From Mansonella perstans (taxonomy: Eukaryota > Nematoda > Chromadorea > Rhabditida > Onchocercidae): DNA of 64,000 bases. The translations under genes were made by a program, and so were the position numbers. How positions within the stretch are numbered: position 1 is the first letter of the stretch; the number at the start of each line of letters is the position of its first letter. The notes under the pieces were generated by a model. The model was not told the DNA's origin, made no database searches, and was given only the letters and a program-made list of their open reading frames with translations. The stretch spans positions 527,352-591,351 of the forward strand of contig JBAMDO010000566.1 in assembly GCA_037074765.1 (NCBI GenBank), given 5' to 3'. Shown here piece after piece: positions 1-13,611 of the stretch.

Positions 1-8
1 AATGCTTT

Positions 9-3000
9 TTAAATGTAAACTAAAAATTTTGAATAAACCTCGTAGAGCAGTTGCGGTGGTGGGTCACATATTCGCATGTTATTTCCAGTATAAGCAATAC
101 ATTTTAACTGCCAATCGCCTATTTCCTCATTCCAGCGAACATAACGTTCAATAAGTTCTAGGAATTCCGCTGGCACATAGTTTTCTGTAGCAAAATATTA
201 ATTAAATTCACTCAACAATTTATCACCGATAATACTGCTGCAAACAACCTAAGAAAAACGAAGGAAACGAGGCAAAAAAGAAAGAAGTAAATATATAAAA
301 GATTTGAATATACAATAAAGAAAAAGATCTTTAAATTACCTGAATTTGCAGTTATTTTATAAATACACAATTCTAATAAACAGTATTCTTTCGGAAAAAC
401 CCATTAATAAATTCCTATGATGTTCTAGTTGTTATATAGCAACGCTGAGCTATCACAAGGTAATTTTTCTAAGTTTTAGTAGTTCGGAAATAAATATCCT
501 ACTCATTAATCACATCAGCTTGAGTAGTTGCTGTGATTCTATAACGTTTACAATTGTTCTGGGAACGAAATATTATAGACACTCACTGTTTTCTCTAATG
601 CTACCAAAAGGTTTACTACTTTTCATGTGAATTAGAATGTGTATAACTTCTCACCAATAATAAGCATTTGCAAGAGAAGTTCACTGCGAAGTTGCCGAAT
701 ACAATCCAAAAGACCTTCCATCTCACGCTGATGTTCAGTTTGTAAATCGGCTAATTCTCTTTTTGCAGCAGTTAACATATTCCAAACTTTTTTTATCTTC
801 TTCGTTTTTCCATGTGCCTCTTCTGCCAAGGTATTGTATTTTTCTTCTAGATCAATCCTACAAATAAAATCGCTTATCAACATAATTCCTTTTTGTCATT
901 TCACATTTCATTATGCTGCAACATGCTTTGAAAGTCTGGAAAAACTTTTATTTTTTTCCTAATAATCAATAAAAGAATCCTATAAAAATGAGCGAATTCT
1001 ATCATACTGAAACTGATAGAATTTCATCATAATTCTATCATATATCGTAAAAAATTCAACAGCAAAAGATCGAAATCTGTATAACTTATGTTAATGTATT
1101 AACAAATTGCAAATGGAAATTTTACGATAAAAGCTGAAAAAATCGAAATTTTCTGCTGTATTCCAACAACCTTTTTAATCATATTAACTATTTTTAACGA
1201 ATCGAACCTTTCCTGATTCTTTTCTGCCAATGCTTGCTTCAGCTGCGTCTCGTTCATACGTCCACGCTCTAACTCAGCATTACTTTGCTCCAGCAATCGG
1301 GCTTGCTTTTCAGCCTTCTCAAGCATATTTTCACCACCAACGATAATCTTTTTCTCAATTTGCTTCAGTTTACTCATCAATAAATCATGATCTTTATGAG
1401 ATTGCGCCAGTTCTTCCTAAATTAAATTTCTAAAGACGTCCAAAATGGATATATGATCCAAATTTACAGGCACACGTAAATAAGTATTACAAAGAAGTAT
1501 AATAATAATTTAGATTCACATAAGTTGGGAGAACCTTGATTCGTTACAGCAGTTAAGGCAAAATGACCGAATGCAAATGACCAGGAAGGGTTAGAAATGA
1601 TTCCGCTAGGCGTTATAAATTATCTGTAAGATGTCCGAATAATGTTATGCACCTCTATCATATCAGCAAACACAATGAAATGAATAATCCACTGATCAAT
1701 ATTGAAAATATATATTATGCATGTACCTCTTTAGCCCGAAGTTCCGCAACCAACACTTCACGTTCTTCTTCAGCCAATCCTTTTCTTTTCTGTAATTCAT
1801 TTCTTCTAATTTCAAACGTTTTTTTCAATTCTTCAATACGATCACTACGGCGGTTCCGCGACTGTTTCTGATCTTCGTGCAAACTCAATCCACCTGTTTC
1901 TTCTTCACTTCCGCTTGGATCTTCTGCAAACTATTTTAAAAGTTTGAAATAAGGTGATTCATAAATAAGTTGACATCACACTCTCCACTACAGTGAGACT
2001 TTATATTCCTACAGGAACCTGCGCAAACGTTTAGTAAAGTGAACATAAAACAAATAAAAGAATGTGAACTCAATAAAACCACAAGCTATTTGACAAACCT
2101 TTCTCAAGTAAACGTTTAAGATGCTCAATTTCCAATTGGTATTTTCGTAATAATGCATCTTTTGGATCCTCATTAATTCGAACCACATTTTGTATATTTT
2201 TGGCACGATTTGCATATCTCAAAGTGGAAACAGTTTCATCGTAATTATAGGAAGCAGGACCAATATTGGCAAACTGAAATGAGAGAACAGGTTCTTTAAA
2301 ATCTCACAATATTTCAGAAGACTATTTCAGAAAATAAAATCAGGATACGGACCCCCTGAATTGAAATATATCCCTAAATTCATGACTGTAACTTCCAGTT
2401 TTGTGCAGAATGCACAATTGCGAGTTCTTTACCGATAAATGTCTAAAGCCAAATTATCTCACAACTACTTACCATGACAGTTTTCGAATTACCACCTAAG
2501 GAATCCTGAAGTAATCGTGTAAGTTTGGAATTTCTATATGGAATGTGAACCGTCTTCGAATCAACCAAAGCGCTAATAACATTACCGAGAGAAGAAAGGG
2601 ACAAATTGATCTGAGCCGCTTCTTTTAATCGATTTCCACTGCTACCACTCTTTATCTGCCTTTCACTACCCTAAATTACGACTGTTACAATGTCTCAAGA
2701 TGTACATTAGCCAAAAAACTGAAAAAATTAATGTTAGAAAAAATATTTAGCAGTGTCATTTATAACTCAAACATAACTTCGCAAATTTCTTTCAAAGTTC
2801 ATAATGGACTGAAATATTATAAAAATACTTTCTCAAAAGTACAATGCATGATGGACCAATCATTTTGAGCTACTGAAATGACCAGTAGACGCGCTGCATT
2901 GAATGGTATAAAAGTATAATAGTACAATAAAAAGACCTACAGCTAAATCGACAAGCTGTAATTTTCCTTGTGTGATATGGCAACGATCACCAATCTTTTC

Positions 3001-4678
3001 ACTGCATTCAATCGTTACTGTGAACAACGCATGGGAACGTGAACTGTCCACATTCATTTTTGTTGCACCAGTTGATCTATAATTAGGAAATAATAAGAAA
3101 AGATTTCTGATCAAAAGTCATCTTACAATTTGAAATTTATATCGGTCTGCCAATTATGCTCAATCCACATTTATTGTGTAATCTTCTTTGTTCGAAAAAA
3201 AGTAACACACCTATATTTGTTACCGAACTCCATGATGCGTTCCATATGATCTGCATTGGAAACAGTGATACTTGATAGATCTTTTACATAAACACCAATG
3301 TCTGGTCGTTCCTTAACAAGGTCCAAACTCATATTACGAATCTTGATAATCAAATAAGAAAACCAATAAAAAGGAGAAAACATTCACTTCATTCAGTTTG
3401 CCATTAATTCAACCAGTACTCTGTTCAGAGTATGAATGGTCAAAAATGAAAAGTCTTAGAGTTTAATTAAAAGTAAATCAGCGATTAAAACAAAATAAGC
3501 GATATCGTTGAGTTATCGCCACGTACGCTATTATTTTCATTATCAATCTGGAACTTTAGTTAGATTATTATTCATACCTTAATTTCAAGGCCATGTGGTG
3601 GATTTTTGGCTAGCAAATCTCGGATCTCTTCATTGTAAATTTCCAAATACGAAACACGAACAAGGAATGTTTTATCCTGCTCACATTTTGCCACGTAGTC
3701 GAAAATATGTGCAAATGAATTCGGAATTATCCCAGGACAATTATTATTTCCCAGCATTGTGAAGGTTTTTCCAGTGCCAGTCTGCCCATAAGCAAGAACA
3801 GTACCTAAATGAAATCAGAATAAAACAAGCAGCAACTATGAAGAACAAAATTATTCCCAATCATCTCTGAATAGAGAAAAATATCCTTCAATTTCAATAT
3901 AGCAATTTATAATCTCATCGAAAACATCTTCAGCATAACATAATATAGCCCTAACTCTCAACTACCATTCAATATCCAACAAAACTATCCCATATCTCTC
4001 GGTGAATTTGTACCAATAACTGCAGCTATTTACCACGTTTACCGTCTTAAAAATACCATAACCAGCTTATATCTCTCGGAATCAAACTCAAGATATCACT
4101 GACCGTTATATCCCTTCAGTACATTGTCAACAATGTGTCTTGCAGCGATGTTGTAAACATTAAATTGGTCGCAATCTTCTCCAAATACAGCATCGAACGT
4201 AAAAATACGAGGTGGTTCCTAAGGAAAATTTAACATCTTATTTGAGAAGTGTTTTTAATTACCATAACAAAAACAACAGACAGTATGGATAAATGCTTTA
4301 ACTGTTATCGACGAAATATTTTTCACTACAAAGGTGACCCATGACCTCTTTAATATATATCGTTCCATTACGCCACCAGAAGTTATCGAAGCGTCCTATT
4401 GTACCATTTATTATTTCGTGTAGACTGATTTCCAATAAATTAGAAATAAACTCGGCAATTTCGCATTCGCAATATCCGAAGTAGCTAATCTAATAACTTG
4501 CCGGTAAGCGTTGCATTTAAACTGAATCTACCTGGTCATTGTTTGGATTAATAACGGCGACAGAACTGCTAGCGCTATCCACGGATACAATTTTCCGATG
4601 ACCTTGTTCACGTTCTAATTGGCTCAGAGGCCTGCAACGTACTACTACACGAACATTATCTACTTCCTGCACCTCCAT
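9..4678 (-). CDS. klp-20: Kinesin-II motor subunit, KIF3A/KLP-20 type
   Basis: Plus-end microtubule motor; in the family it pairs with a KIF3B/KLP-11 subunit and a KAP protein for intraflagellar transport in sensory cilia. Eleven exons: 4678-4532, 4218-4104, 3804-3578, 3311-3211, 3076-2941, 2670-2473, 2273-2099, 1923-1727, 1416-1208, 857-655, 184-9 (627 aa). Visible motifs are the P-loop GQTGTGKT (exon 3), switch I SSRSHA (exon 5), switch II DLAGSER split by the exon 5/6 junction, and the neck [11 protein letters not shown] (exon 7). An acidic linker, a long coiled coil and the C-terminal block [20 protein letters not shown] follow, which is typical of KIF3A rather than KIF3B. The last exon stays open to a TAA at 9-11. 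A donor-like GAG|GTTTATT at position 39 could instead lead to a further exon outside the window, so the true C-terminus is uncertain. Exon 4 uses an AAG acceptor. Confidence 0.95.
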
Positions 4679-4693
4679 TCATCATACTGGCTC

Positions 4694-4699
4694 CTATAA
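4694..4699 (-). promoter_or_regulatory. Possible trans-splice or 5'UTR acceptor of klp-20
   Basis: TTATAG lies 15 nt upstream of the chosen ATG at 4678. It could accept a spliced leader or end a 5'UTR intron. The evidence is only the motif and its position. Confidence 0.35.
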
Positions 4700-6013
4700 C
4701 ATGAACCAAGAATCACAACATTTTAAGGCTAAATTTACCATAAATTTATATGCTGCAGAATGCGTTTCTTGTATTTCTTGATATATGTATAATTTTATGC
4801 AAATCAATTAAGTCCTACAATGACAATTTCAGGCCCACAAATATCCGTGACTTTTCCTTACCCTGATATTTTCCTACTTTTATAATGAATGCTTAAATTA
4901 TAATTTCATCAATTTTATTGATCTCTCGATTGAAAATTTGAAAATACTATGTAAACAAGCAATTAAGCGCATTGAAACGCAAAAAAAAAGAACAGTGAAT
5001 TTTTCGCAGAATTTCTATTTTCATTTGCTTTTATCAAAGTCAACAATATAAAAATAAAATACTTACAGACAATTACAGTAGTCGTCAAGCCCATTAAAAT
5101 AGACCAAATAACAAGAAAACATAATAGCTGCAAGCTTACACAAATACAGAACTTATATATATAATCAGAATATGTACAAAAGCATTAGTGATCATAGCAA
5201 AAACATTGCTATGATGGAAAAACGACTAAGCTGAATGGGTTGAGAGAGAAATTCTTGTGATTACAGTAGAGGGTAAGCCTATTAAAACAAATCAAATGAC
5301 TAAGAAAACATAAAAGCTAGTCACAGTATATCAGATTTTGAACAGGTGAACTCTTCGGTGTGTATAGTTTAAATAAAACTTTGCCCTTTTTTATAATTAT
5401 CACAACTTATTCTTTCTGCTTCCCTAGTATCAGTGAAGTTAAGTTTTTATCATTTAATTATAAAATATAAAACGAAATTATAGTTTGCACATATATATAA
5501 ATGCTTTACATTATTCCTTTCTTCTAATCACTATTTAATTCACTGAAGTCATAGGTATATATGCAGAAATATCAATTTTGCAAATATATTAAAAACTAAA
5601 GCAATACAAGTCAAGGAGCTTTCGCAGTCCGAAAGAAGGGGATATCAGAAAAATACACAAAATTACGTAATTAGAGATCAAAAAATATATAATTACAACA
5701 TACGTAGGGAATGAATAAAACGGAGTATTCATCTATGTAAGTTGTTACTCAACAAAAATTAAGTTTTACAATTGACTCTAAATTTCTAAAGAACATGAAG
5801 TTTTTCCAAAAAGTTTCCCGAAATCTATCTTTTAATGACCAAAGAAAAGCGATAATGGAAGCTGATTTAGCACAACATTTCAGCACTGCAGATTGTTGCA
5901 CAAAACAAGTGGTCAAATCTTATAATTTTTTTGTTTTTTTCAGAATCTCAACCTATTAGTGAAAAGAAACAGCGTCATAAAGCTACTTCATCAATAACAT
6001 CCAAACTGATTTG
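4700..6013. other. Intergenic, no gene seen
   Basis: AT-rich spacer between the 5' end of klp-20 and the 3' end of ppk-2. I see no convincing exon, repeat array or RNA gene in it. It should hold the klp-20 promoter and the ppk-2 3'UTR. Confidence 0.5.
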
Positions 6014-9000
6014 TTAACGGGTTGCCGTCGCTGATTCCGTATTGTAGTTGACTGCGTTGCTTACGAAATCAAGTAATCGGCGCGCGTACTGTAAAAAAAA
6101 TTGAGATTAAAATAATGCTAATCATCATTTGACTTAAGAAAAAAAGTGCAGTAGAAGATCCTACTTGATATAGCTCTAGACATAACAGTTTTGGAACAAA
6201 AACTTTACGCATTTAAAAATCGAAGTCAAAGGAATCGAAATATCTCATAATAAAGCAAACTGTCCATAATCATGCAACAAAACAATATCACGAACAGAAG
6301 ATAACATGTAATTTCAAGACAGCTGCTTGGCAGAATTGGCTGATAAATTCTTTTGCAGAGTCATAAAACTAAAGACACTTATAATAGTTTAAAAGTGCCC
6401 ATAAAGGAACTGCAGAAATTGCTACCTGATCAGGTTTCACCGTTGATATATTATCCGCATCCGAACCATATTTAACAGCTTTTGCAGCTGATGCCGTCTT
6501 CTTCTTAACTCCGTAATAAGTTAGTATATCCACAAGACCGATAAAATATATTAACCGTTTATCGCTTTCTGAAATGCATCTGCTTAGTACGTATAGTTTA
6601 TAAATGAAATTCACGAGCTATATTAAAACGCCACCAACTTTGCGGATTAACCTCGATCATAGACATCGATAAAACTTCAGCAGAAGGGTTCATACCTAAC
6701 TAGTGACCAAGTCCACTCGAGCTACATACCTGTCACAGCACATGTAATTAATGTTATAAAATCTCGCCCACTCTTATTTTTAGTGAGGTCTTTAACAGGA
6801 GGGACTTCTTTAGTCTTCCTGTCTCCATTAATTTTTCATTTTCATTTAATTTTTTGTCCATCGATCTCTACTCAGCTACAAATATATATTTTAGTTCAAA
6901 CACTATGGACTAACCAATCTGCTGAAATGCTACGGGTTAACCAATTTATGCATTCAACACGTTTTACTTATTATAAATTTATTTCTCCTTTGCTTATTTA
7001 TATTACACTTAAACTTGCCAAACTAAAAAGTAAGAATAAGAAAAGGAAACCTGTAGCTATATAAGTCTCAGTGGTAAAACATATACAGTAAAATTTACCT
7101 GGACTACTTGGTATTGCATAAAACTCGTCATCAAGATCTGGTCCACAGGATGGAATTGGAGCAAATGCACCTGTTGACGGCAGCGGTGAATCCGGTGGCG
7201 TTGGAACAAGTTCATCACCCGAAACTTCACCTTCAGATGGTTCAACTGGTTGTTGAGCTGCTGCCTCTTGTTCACCCTTATCCATATCATGAATACCTAA
7301 AACAGAAAAAATAAAATACAAACTGCAAATTACCTAAAATAATTACGACAAGACATCCATAATTTCATTCATAATTTTTCTCATTCATAATTTCACATTT
7401 TTTCTTCAAATTTCAAACTAAAAATGAACTAACCAACAAGAAGCGAATAATCCATCAAGTGCATCCTTGCCAAGAACTCAGCATCATCACGCAACATTGA
7501 AAGCAATTTTTCACGCGCATCAGCTGGTAGTATTAATTTGTACTTATCTTCCAAGAAATCATTATCCTTAATTAGAAAGTCATATGCATCTCAGTTTGAG
7601 TACGCTGTAGGTTTCCACGAAACTCTGTAGTAAACTGAGAGCTGACTTACCTTAAGTGTTGGCAGTTCCTTAGTCTTCTCTTTATCAGTTGCTTGTCGCT
7701 GTACAGTTGAGCCCTACAAGAAAAAAAAGAAAAAAAAGTAAAAGATCAATATACAACCTTGAAAAACCTGAATACGTATTACCAACACTTTAATTTCCCC
7801 TAAATTAATCGAGACGAACGTTCGCTCATTCAGCACATTGCATCTTTCAGGTATTGGAAACTTCATGTGTCATGTTTCTTGAACTAAATTCAAGATTACG
7901 CCGACAAACGACTAAATCAAAATTCCGGGAAAATATTCAGCAATATTTGACATCATCTGACATTCTCAAATCTCTCAAAAAATAAAGTGATACTTCAAGA
8001 AATAATGAAAGTTAATATCTTAACAAACTATAAAGAATTAGCGGTTCGTTTCTCTATCAGTGGTTCAATCCACCTGAGTCAATCCTTACAGGTTGTCACA
8101 ATATCACCTGATTTTTTTTTGTGAATCAATTCACTATTAGACTGTTTGGGATAACAATAATAAAAAATATACCTTCAGATCATATTTACGATGTACAGCA
8201 TATTTTCGACCAAGAATATTACGCATTACAATCAAATATGTTTCATTACCATCAACAGTAAGACGATATAGACCCAAAAATTGTGGAAGTAACGTTTTGC
8301 CATGTTTTTCTACTACATACTGAAATAACAAAAAATAATAAGTAATGTGGAAAAATACGAATCGCAAACGATAAGGACTGAAATAATTATAATTCCATTA
8401 TAACACTTCTATGAGCATTTAATTGCAAACAAATTCCTATGATGAAGAAAAAATGTAATACTTCATGATATGATCTGAGAACCGAATGCAATTCGGCAAC
8501 TGCTTCCGAGTCCATTGATTTGATCACAAATTTCTTGTCATGTGAAACATACAAACACGAGCCGCTTTTGTCCACTTGATCCAGCTCTGGTTCTGGTTCA
8601 CTATTTGTTAACGAGCGCTATAAGGTAAAAAAATTGATAAATTCCACAATAAATTACCACAATGAATTAATATTTTATTCAACTTTTTTCGCCTTACATC
8701 GTTCAAAAGAATTCACTAAATGATGCGGCAATAACAAAATATTAATATCATGCGGTAATTAAGTGACACAATATACCAAATATTCGTTCTGATCAACACC
8801 AAAATGTTCTCGAAGATTTCGGAACACATTAGGGCAATAATCTTTGATTTTGAAATGGCTTGGCATATTATCTCTGAAATGATAAAAGTTTTGATACTTA
8901 TATTCCCACTACTTACGGATATCAATACTTATGAAATGCAAAAAACGTTTCTGTTTTCAATTGATTTGGTCAGTTGTTGGTTTAATGAACTACTGAGACT

Positions 9001-9622
9001 ACGTTAAGTGCTATGCAATATGTAACGTGGCAAAAATCAAAATAAACAGTATAAAATTCGTATGCGATCCAGCTAACTGAAGTTCATCAGAATTTTGCCA
9101 GTAATATTTTACAAGCTCAACTTACTTGTTGAAGAAATGATTATCAATTTTAATTTTAATCGAAGCTTTAAAATCATCCGGCATCAACAATCCTGGAGGT
9201 GGAACATGCAATAATTCACTGATCTACAAAGTGGGACATTATTTTAAAGCTTTGCTAATTATCTCTTAGACTTTATAAAGCAATTATCTTGTGCTGGCTA
9301 TTCGAACTTCGCCTACCAGCTTTTGTTAAACATTTTATTTGTATAAAGATGCAAGCAACCTCAAGGTTCATACTTCCTAAGTGATGCTCCAGAAACAAAA
9401 TAAGCCCTATGAAAATAGAATGTTTCCTTCTTTCTGTTCATATGAACTAATATTCAAAGGAAGAAAAAAAGGATTTAGAAAGAATGTATAACTGCTTACC
9501 GAATGATTCACTCCCCACATGAACACCGAAAGAAGTGGTTCCTTGGCTCGAAACAATTTCCATTTTGGCACCAAAACTTTTCCTTTTCCTTTCCTTCCTT
9601 TTGTTTTTTTCTTCGTTGACAT
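6014..9622 (-). CDS. ppk-2: Phosphatidylinositol 5-phosphate 4-kinase (PIP4K2 type)
   Basis: Phosphorylates PI5P on the 4-hydroxyl to make PI(4,5)P2 at membranes. Ten exons: 9622-9500, 9223-9126, 8873-8777, 8617-8462, 8319-8173, 7713-7651, 7566-7434, 7296-7099, 6568-6426, 6088-6014, giving 410 aa, the usual length for the family. Recognisable blocks in order: a basic N-terminus, then [19 protein letters not shown]; the lysine-containing strand [43 protein letters not shown] followed by IHD; an acidic/proline insert with TPPDSP; and the C-terminal segment with [11 protein letters not shown] and ISTVKPDQ before the last helix. The run of type II-specific residues argues against a PIP5K. Exon 7 begins after an AAG acceptor. 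The start ATG lies 2 nt after a TTGCAG acceptor. Confidence 0.96.
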
Positions 9623-9624
9623 CC

Positions 9625-9630
9625 CTGCAA
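9625..9630 (-). promoter_or_regulatory. Possible trans-splice acceptor of ppk-2
   Basis: TTGCAG ends two bases before the ppk-2 ATG. That spacing is typical of nematode spliced-leader addition, but a 5'UTR intron would look the same. Confidence 0.45.
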
Positions 9631-9902
9631 CGATACAATAAAAGATTCTGACTTCAAGCTGATTAAGTGCGTGACAATGATCGTTCCTTCGGCGCTAAAA
9701 AAATCTCGCGGATTTTTGAATTTGATAAACAAAAATATGGATCAGAACCAAAGAAAAAAAACCATATTTTTCATTGGAAATAAAACGCCAAAAATTGTGA
9801 TATCGAAAACAATGCATTGAAATATTACTTATTACTTACTCAGATAATTCTTTTTAAACATATATTGTGAGAAACGACAGCTATAGAAATACGAGGAATT
9901 AC

Positions 9903-10018
9903 ATAAATTTCCGATAACCCTTTAAAGCTTTTCTAAAATTACCGACAACTTTTCTTTCTAATAAATTTCCGATAACCCTTTAAAGCTTTTCCAAAATTAA
10001 CGGCAGCTTTTCGCAAGC
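9903..10018. repeat. 58-bp direct duplication
   Basis: The block beginning ATAAATTTCCGATAACCC occurs at 9903 and again at 9961, followed both times by near-identical sequence. Two imperfect copies. Confidence 0.75.
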
Positions 10019-10959
10019 AGTAGATTTGACCTAATTAAATTCACTGGAATTAACCAAATTGTTAGATTCCATACCTTTCAAGTTACCAATCGTTTTTTAG
10101 ATACAGGTGCATTGTTGTACAAAAAACACAGACCCTAACTCTTTAATGAAGTGACTGAACAATAATCACTTCTAATATCAATTATATAAATCATCGTAAA
10201 CTGATAAAAAAACAAGGATGAGTATAACCAATGATTTCAACTGAATTATGACAAGATAATCTCAGCAAATGAAATTCTAAAATGCCTCTATGAAATCATA
10301 AAGAAGCTTAATTGATTTGATTGCAAAAAAGCGCCGGAACTTTCCTCGTTACATTGCACTAATAAATGCACCAAATATAATAACCTTATTTAGGTTGCTT
10401 AATTTCTAGTTACTAAAAAAAAAAATGATACAATCGAGATAATAACAAAGTTGGTAATACTTTGATTTTGTGATTAAAGCAGTAACATTACGTAGAACTT
10501 CTTACTGTAAATATTGGTAGGATGATGTAAGTAAGGGAAAATAACAACTGCAATACAGTACATTAGAAGTATCAGTCTTATTTTTTTTCAAATGAATAAA
10601 ATTTTATGATCATAATGAAATTGCTGGAAATGTAAGCAACAAATTGCATAAAGAAAGGAAAGAATTCCTCACTTTGTTATGTAATAACACTTGCACAAAA
10701 TAGAAACATACTGCTGACTAAGCAAATACTTTCAAATAACTAAATGAAAGTGAACTTATTCAAAACAAAGAAAACGACAACAACTATAAATGACACTACC
10801 AACGATTAGTGAATGCATAAAGAGACAAGTGATACACAAGTACCCATTGAATTGTCACCAGCTGATGTCCTCCTCAAAACGATATTAATACGGCCCGACG
10901 GATATGCTACTTCATGAAATGTGCAAGGCTCCAATTGATAATATCGACCCATGAAAATT

Positions 10960-11135
10960 CCATAATATCCATTGCAATCTCGACACTAATACTTCCATAG
11001 AGCTATATAGATAGGTAAATAAGATAATTATCACATTCATTCTAAGTTAATATATCCATTCCAGTCTTGACATTAATACTTTCGCATACCTATATAAATA
11101 GATAAGTAAAATTATTATGACATTCACTTTAAGCT
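10960..11135. repeat. Two diverged tandem copies of about 87 bp
   Basis: Both copies share the order ATATCCATT, a CGACA or TTGACA segment, TAATACTT, TATATAGATAGGTAA-like and CACATTCA-like segments. The similarity is clear but eroded, so this is an old duplication. Confidence 0.5.
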
Positions 11136-12323
11136 AATAATGTTAAAAATATCATTCTAATTGATGATAAGTGATCTGATTTATGAATATATCAATGAAT
11201 GAACATTATTCTCTCGTTTAGAAGATATATGAAATCTTGTTCACATAGAAAGTATTCTTCTTGTATTGTATAGCTATGTTCATTTATTTTGCAAATTTTG
11301 AATCAGTAATACAACAACTGTTGTGATGATTTATGCATCAGTGATAAATTTCATATATCTTCTCTAATATATCATTAAATTTATCGACCGCAGTACTTCT
11401 TCACTTCCCTTCAATAAGAAACTACAGTAAGCAACTAATCAGTTATTCTTACTTACTAAATAAAGCAATATCGATTTTAACTTTTTGCCTCTATTAATCC
11501 CTAGACAATATTAGCTTTGCTTTTATTTCAAAAGCTAAGAGGGAAATTTCTATTTCGATCTAATAAAATTCAAATGGTCTCTCATTATGCAGCAATCTTA
11601 ACGCAATTGTTTTATTCAGCAAATGAATTTATTTATACATGCAAGAAATGCTTCCACAACACATTCGAAAGAAATTTTAATTGAATCGTTAATGATTTTT
11701 TGCAAAAAAATCTGCACCTATTTAAGATATTTGCAATTAAATGCAAATATACGCAAATATCTAAGTGAAAATGTGCAATTAAGTGCAAATATCTATAAAG
11801 GTCAATATGATTAGAATAAATTAAATATCTGTAAAGGTCAATCCAAATGAAGTATTGAGAGAAAAATGAGAATAAAAAATAAATAAATAGACGATCGGAA
11901 AAAAAAAAAAAAAAAAAAAAAAATGATTCCATCTAACTGTAACATCTTTTTCTTTTTTAAAATTTTAATTGACCAGCAATCGGACTTAAATTCTACATAT
12001 CATCACTGTAGCAATAGAAAACTCTATGTTCATCATTACAAAAAAAAAATAAATAAATAAACATGAATAATAATATATAACAATGAAGCAAATCTAAATC
12101 ATTTCTTTAGAAAATTGTAAGATTCACAACATATAAAAGTTTATAATCATTTCCCAAGTGAAGATTTAAACTATTCTTATAAATGTCTTAACAATTAATA
12201 GGAAATTTACTACAAGAAACAATGATATGGGAACCACTTCTACTATTCATAAAAACCGATATTGCGATCATCCAGATCTCGTTGAATACTGAGAAATCTA
12301 CACAATAATCAGTGTACTCCAAT

Positions 12324-12475
12324 CCCATCAATTAGTATTATTCACACTTATACTCCCATTAATTATTAATTAACATTATTGTCCCATCAATTAATACTAT
12401 CCACGCTTATATTTCCATTAATTATTAATTAACATTATTATTCCATTAATTAATATTATTCATACTTATATTTCT
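12324..12475. repeat. 59-bp tandem repeat, about 2.6 copies
   Basis: CCCATCAATTA-type starts occur at 12324 and 12383, with a weaker third near 12442. Each is followed by TTATATTTCCATTAATTATT-like sequence. Confidence 0.7.
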
Positions 12476-13512
12476 GTTGCTCATATATCTCGGAAAAGAA
12501 ATTTCACTACGTTTATTTAAATCATAATACGATTTTATTTGTTAGTTAGGTCTCTTCAAACTCTCTCTAGTTCATCGAATCTAATCAAAATTCCCATTAA
12601 GCCAATCTCGAATACAACTGACAATGTAACGAAATCATTATAGGTAGCAATCTAATTGAGTTTGATCAATTTAACCAATTTCAATTAACTAATTGCACCT
12701 GCAATACCCAGTGATTATCTCATTATTTACATTGAAAAATTGAATTATAAATGACAGAAATAAATAACATAGCAAGAATACGCAGAAATTGGCACTTATT
12801 TTTGTCTTTCAATACAATTATTAGCAATAGCAAACCATCCGTTATTCATAGATTCCAGAGATTGGCTGGTAGTTCTATTAGTAGTAGCTCTGAACTGTTT
12901 ATTCTGGAAAAACCATACTTATCAGCCTATATTAATCTCTCTTTGAGCAATTAATAATATTAAAATTATGAGGTGAGACATATATAATGAGAAGGTAAAT
13001 TATATGTTAGAAATAGAAAATTGTTGGTTTTTTAAAACTAACAATTAAAACTTCCTCTCAATCTTTACAAACTAAGTCTACCTTTTCCCATTTTTTTTAC
13101 TTTCTGATAACTTTACGATTCATTTCTGCTCATCTTACACTATTTATTCTAATAACAAAGGTCAACAGATATCATTGATTTATGATGGATATCTTATCAA
13201 ATCTTAATTCATTTTCATTTTTCTAGTCAATGCAAGATATTTTTTGCTCAAAATGAAGTAATGTTTAAATGATTATATCTAAACAAAGTGGAAAATTGAA
13301 AATTTAAAATTGAAAAAGTCCATAAATATGTACAAACAAAATAAATTGCACTTGAAAAGAGAAAACAGCAATAAATGAAGTGTATGCTAGAGGATGGTAA
13401 TGATTTTTATTCAGATATCACACTCTATCAATCACTCCATCTGAATATTTTGAGTGTTAAAGCAGGAACATTTGATAAGCATCGACCCGGAATATCCTCT
13501 AGAAAAAGCCTA

Positions 13513-13611
13513 TTATTGTGATGATTTGGACGATCCACCGAAGTAAAGAATAAGGAATAGCACCAGCGATACCAACAATAACGTAATGAATACCAAAATG
13601 CAAATCTTTTT
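13513..13611 (-). CDS. unc-64: unc-64 distal alternative last exon
   Basis: After a TTTCAG acceptor the exon reads [20 protein letters not shown], four more hydrophobic residues, then GGSSKSSQ and TAA (32 aa). It starts in phase 0 with KK exactly where the proximal exon does, so it is a mutually exclusive membrane anchor. It differs from the proximal exon in having a hydrophilic eight-residue tail. The intron from exon 7 would be about 4.45 kb. Confidence 0.88.
   Translation of the reverse strand, partial: KKICILVFITLLLVSLVLFLILYFGGSSKSSQ

Larger units (their letters stand above)
9631..13512. other. Intergenic between ppk-2 and the distal unc-64 exon
   Basis: 3.9 kb of AT-rich sequence with short direct duplications (9903-10018, about 10960-11135, 12324-12475) and a poly(A) run near 11899-11923. 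No exon with conserved protein sequence was recognised. One open stretch on the plus strand near 10850-10910 was considered and rejected. Confidence 0.5.

Noticed and set aside
10850..10915. Open plus-strand stretch reading ELSPADVLLKTILIRPDG
   Set aside because: Looks protein-like for about 20 residues but has no matching exons, phases or recognisable family nearby.
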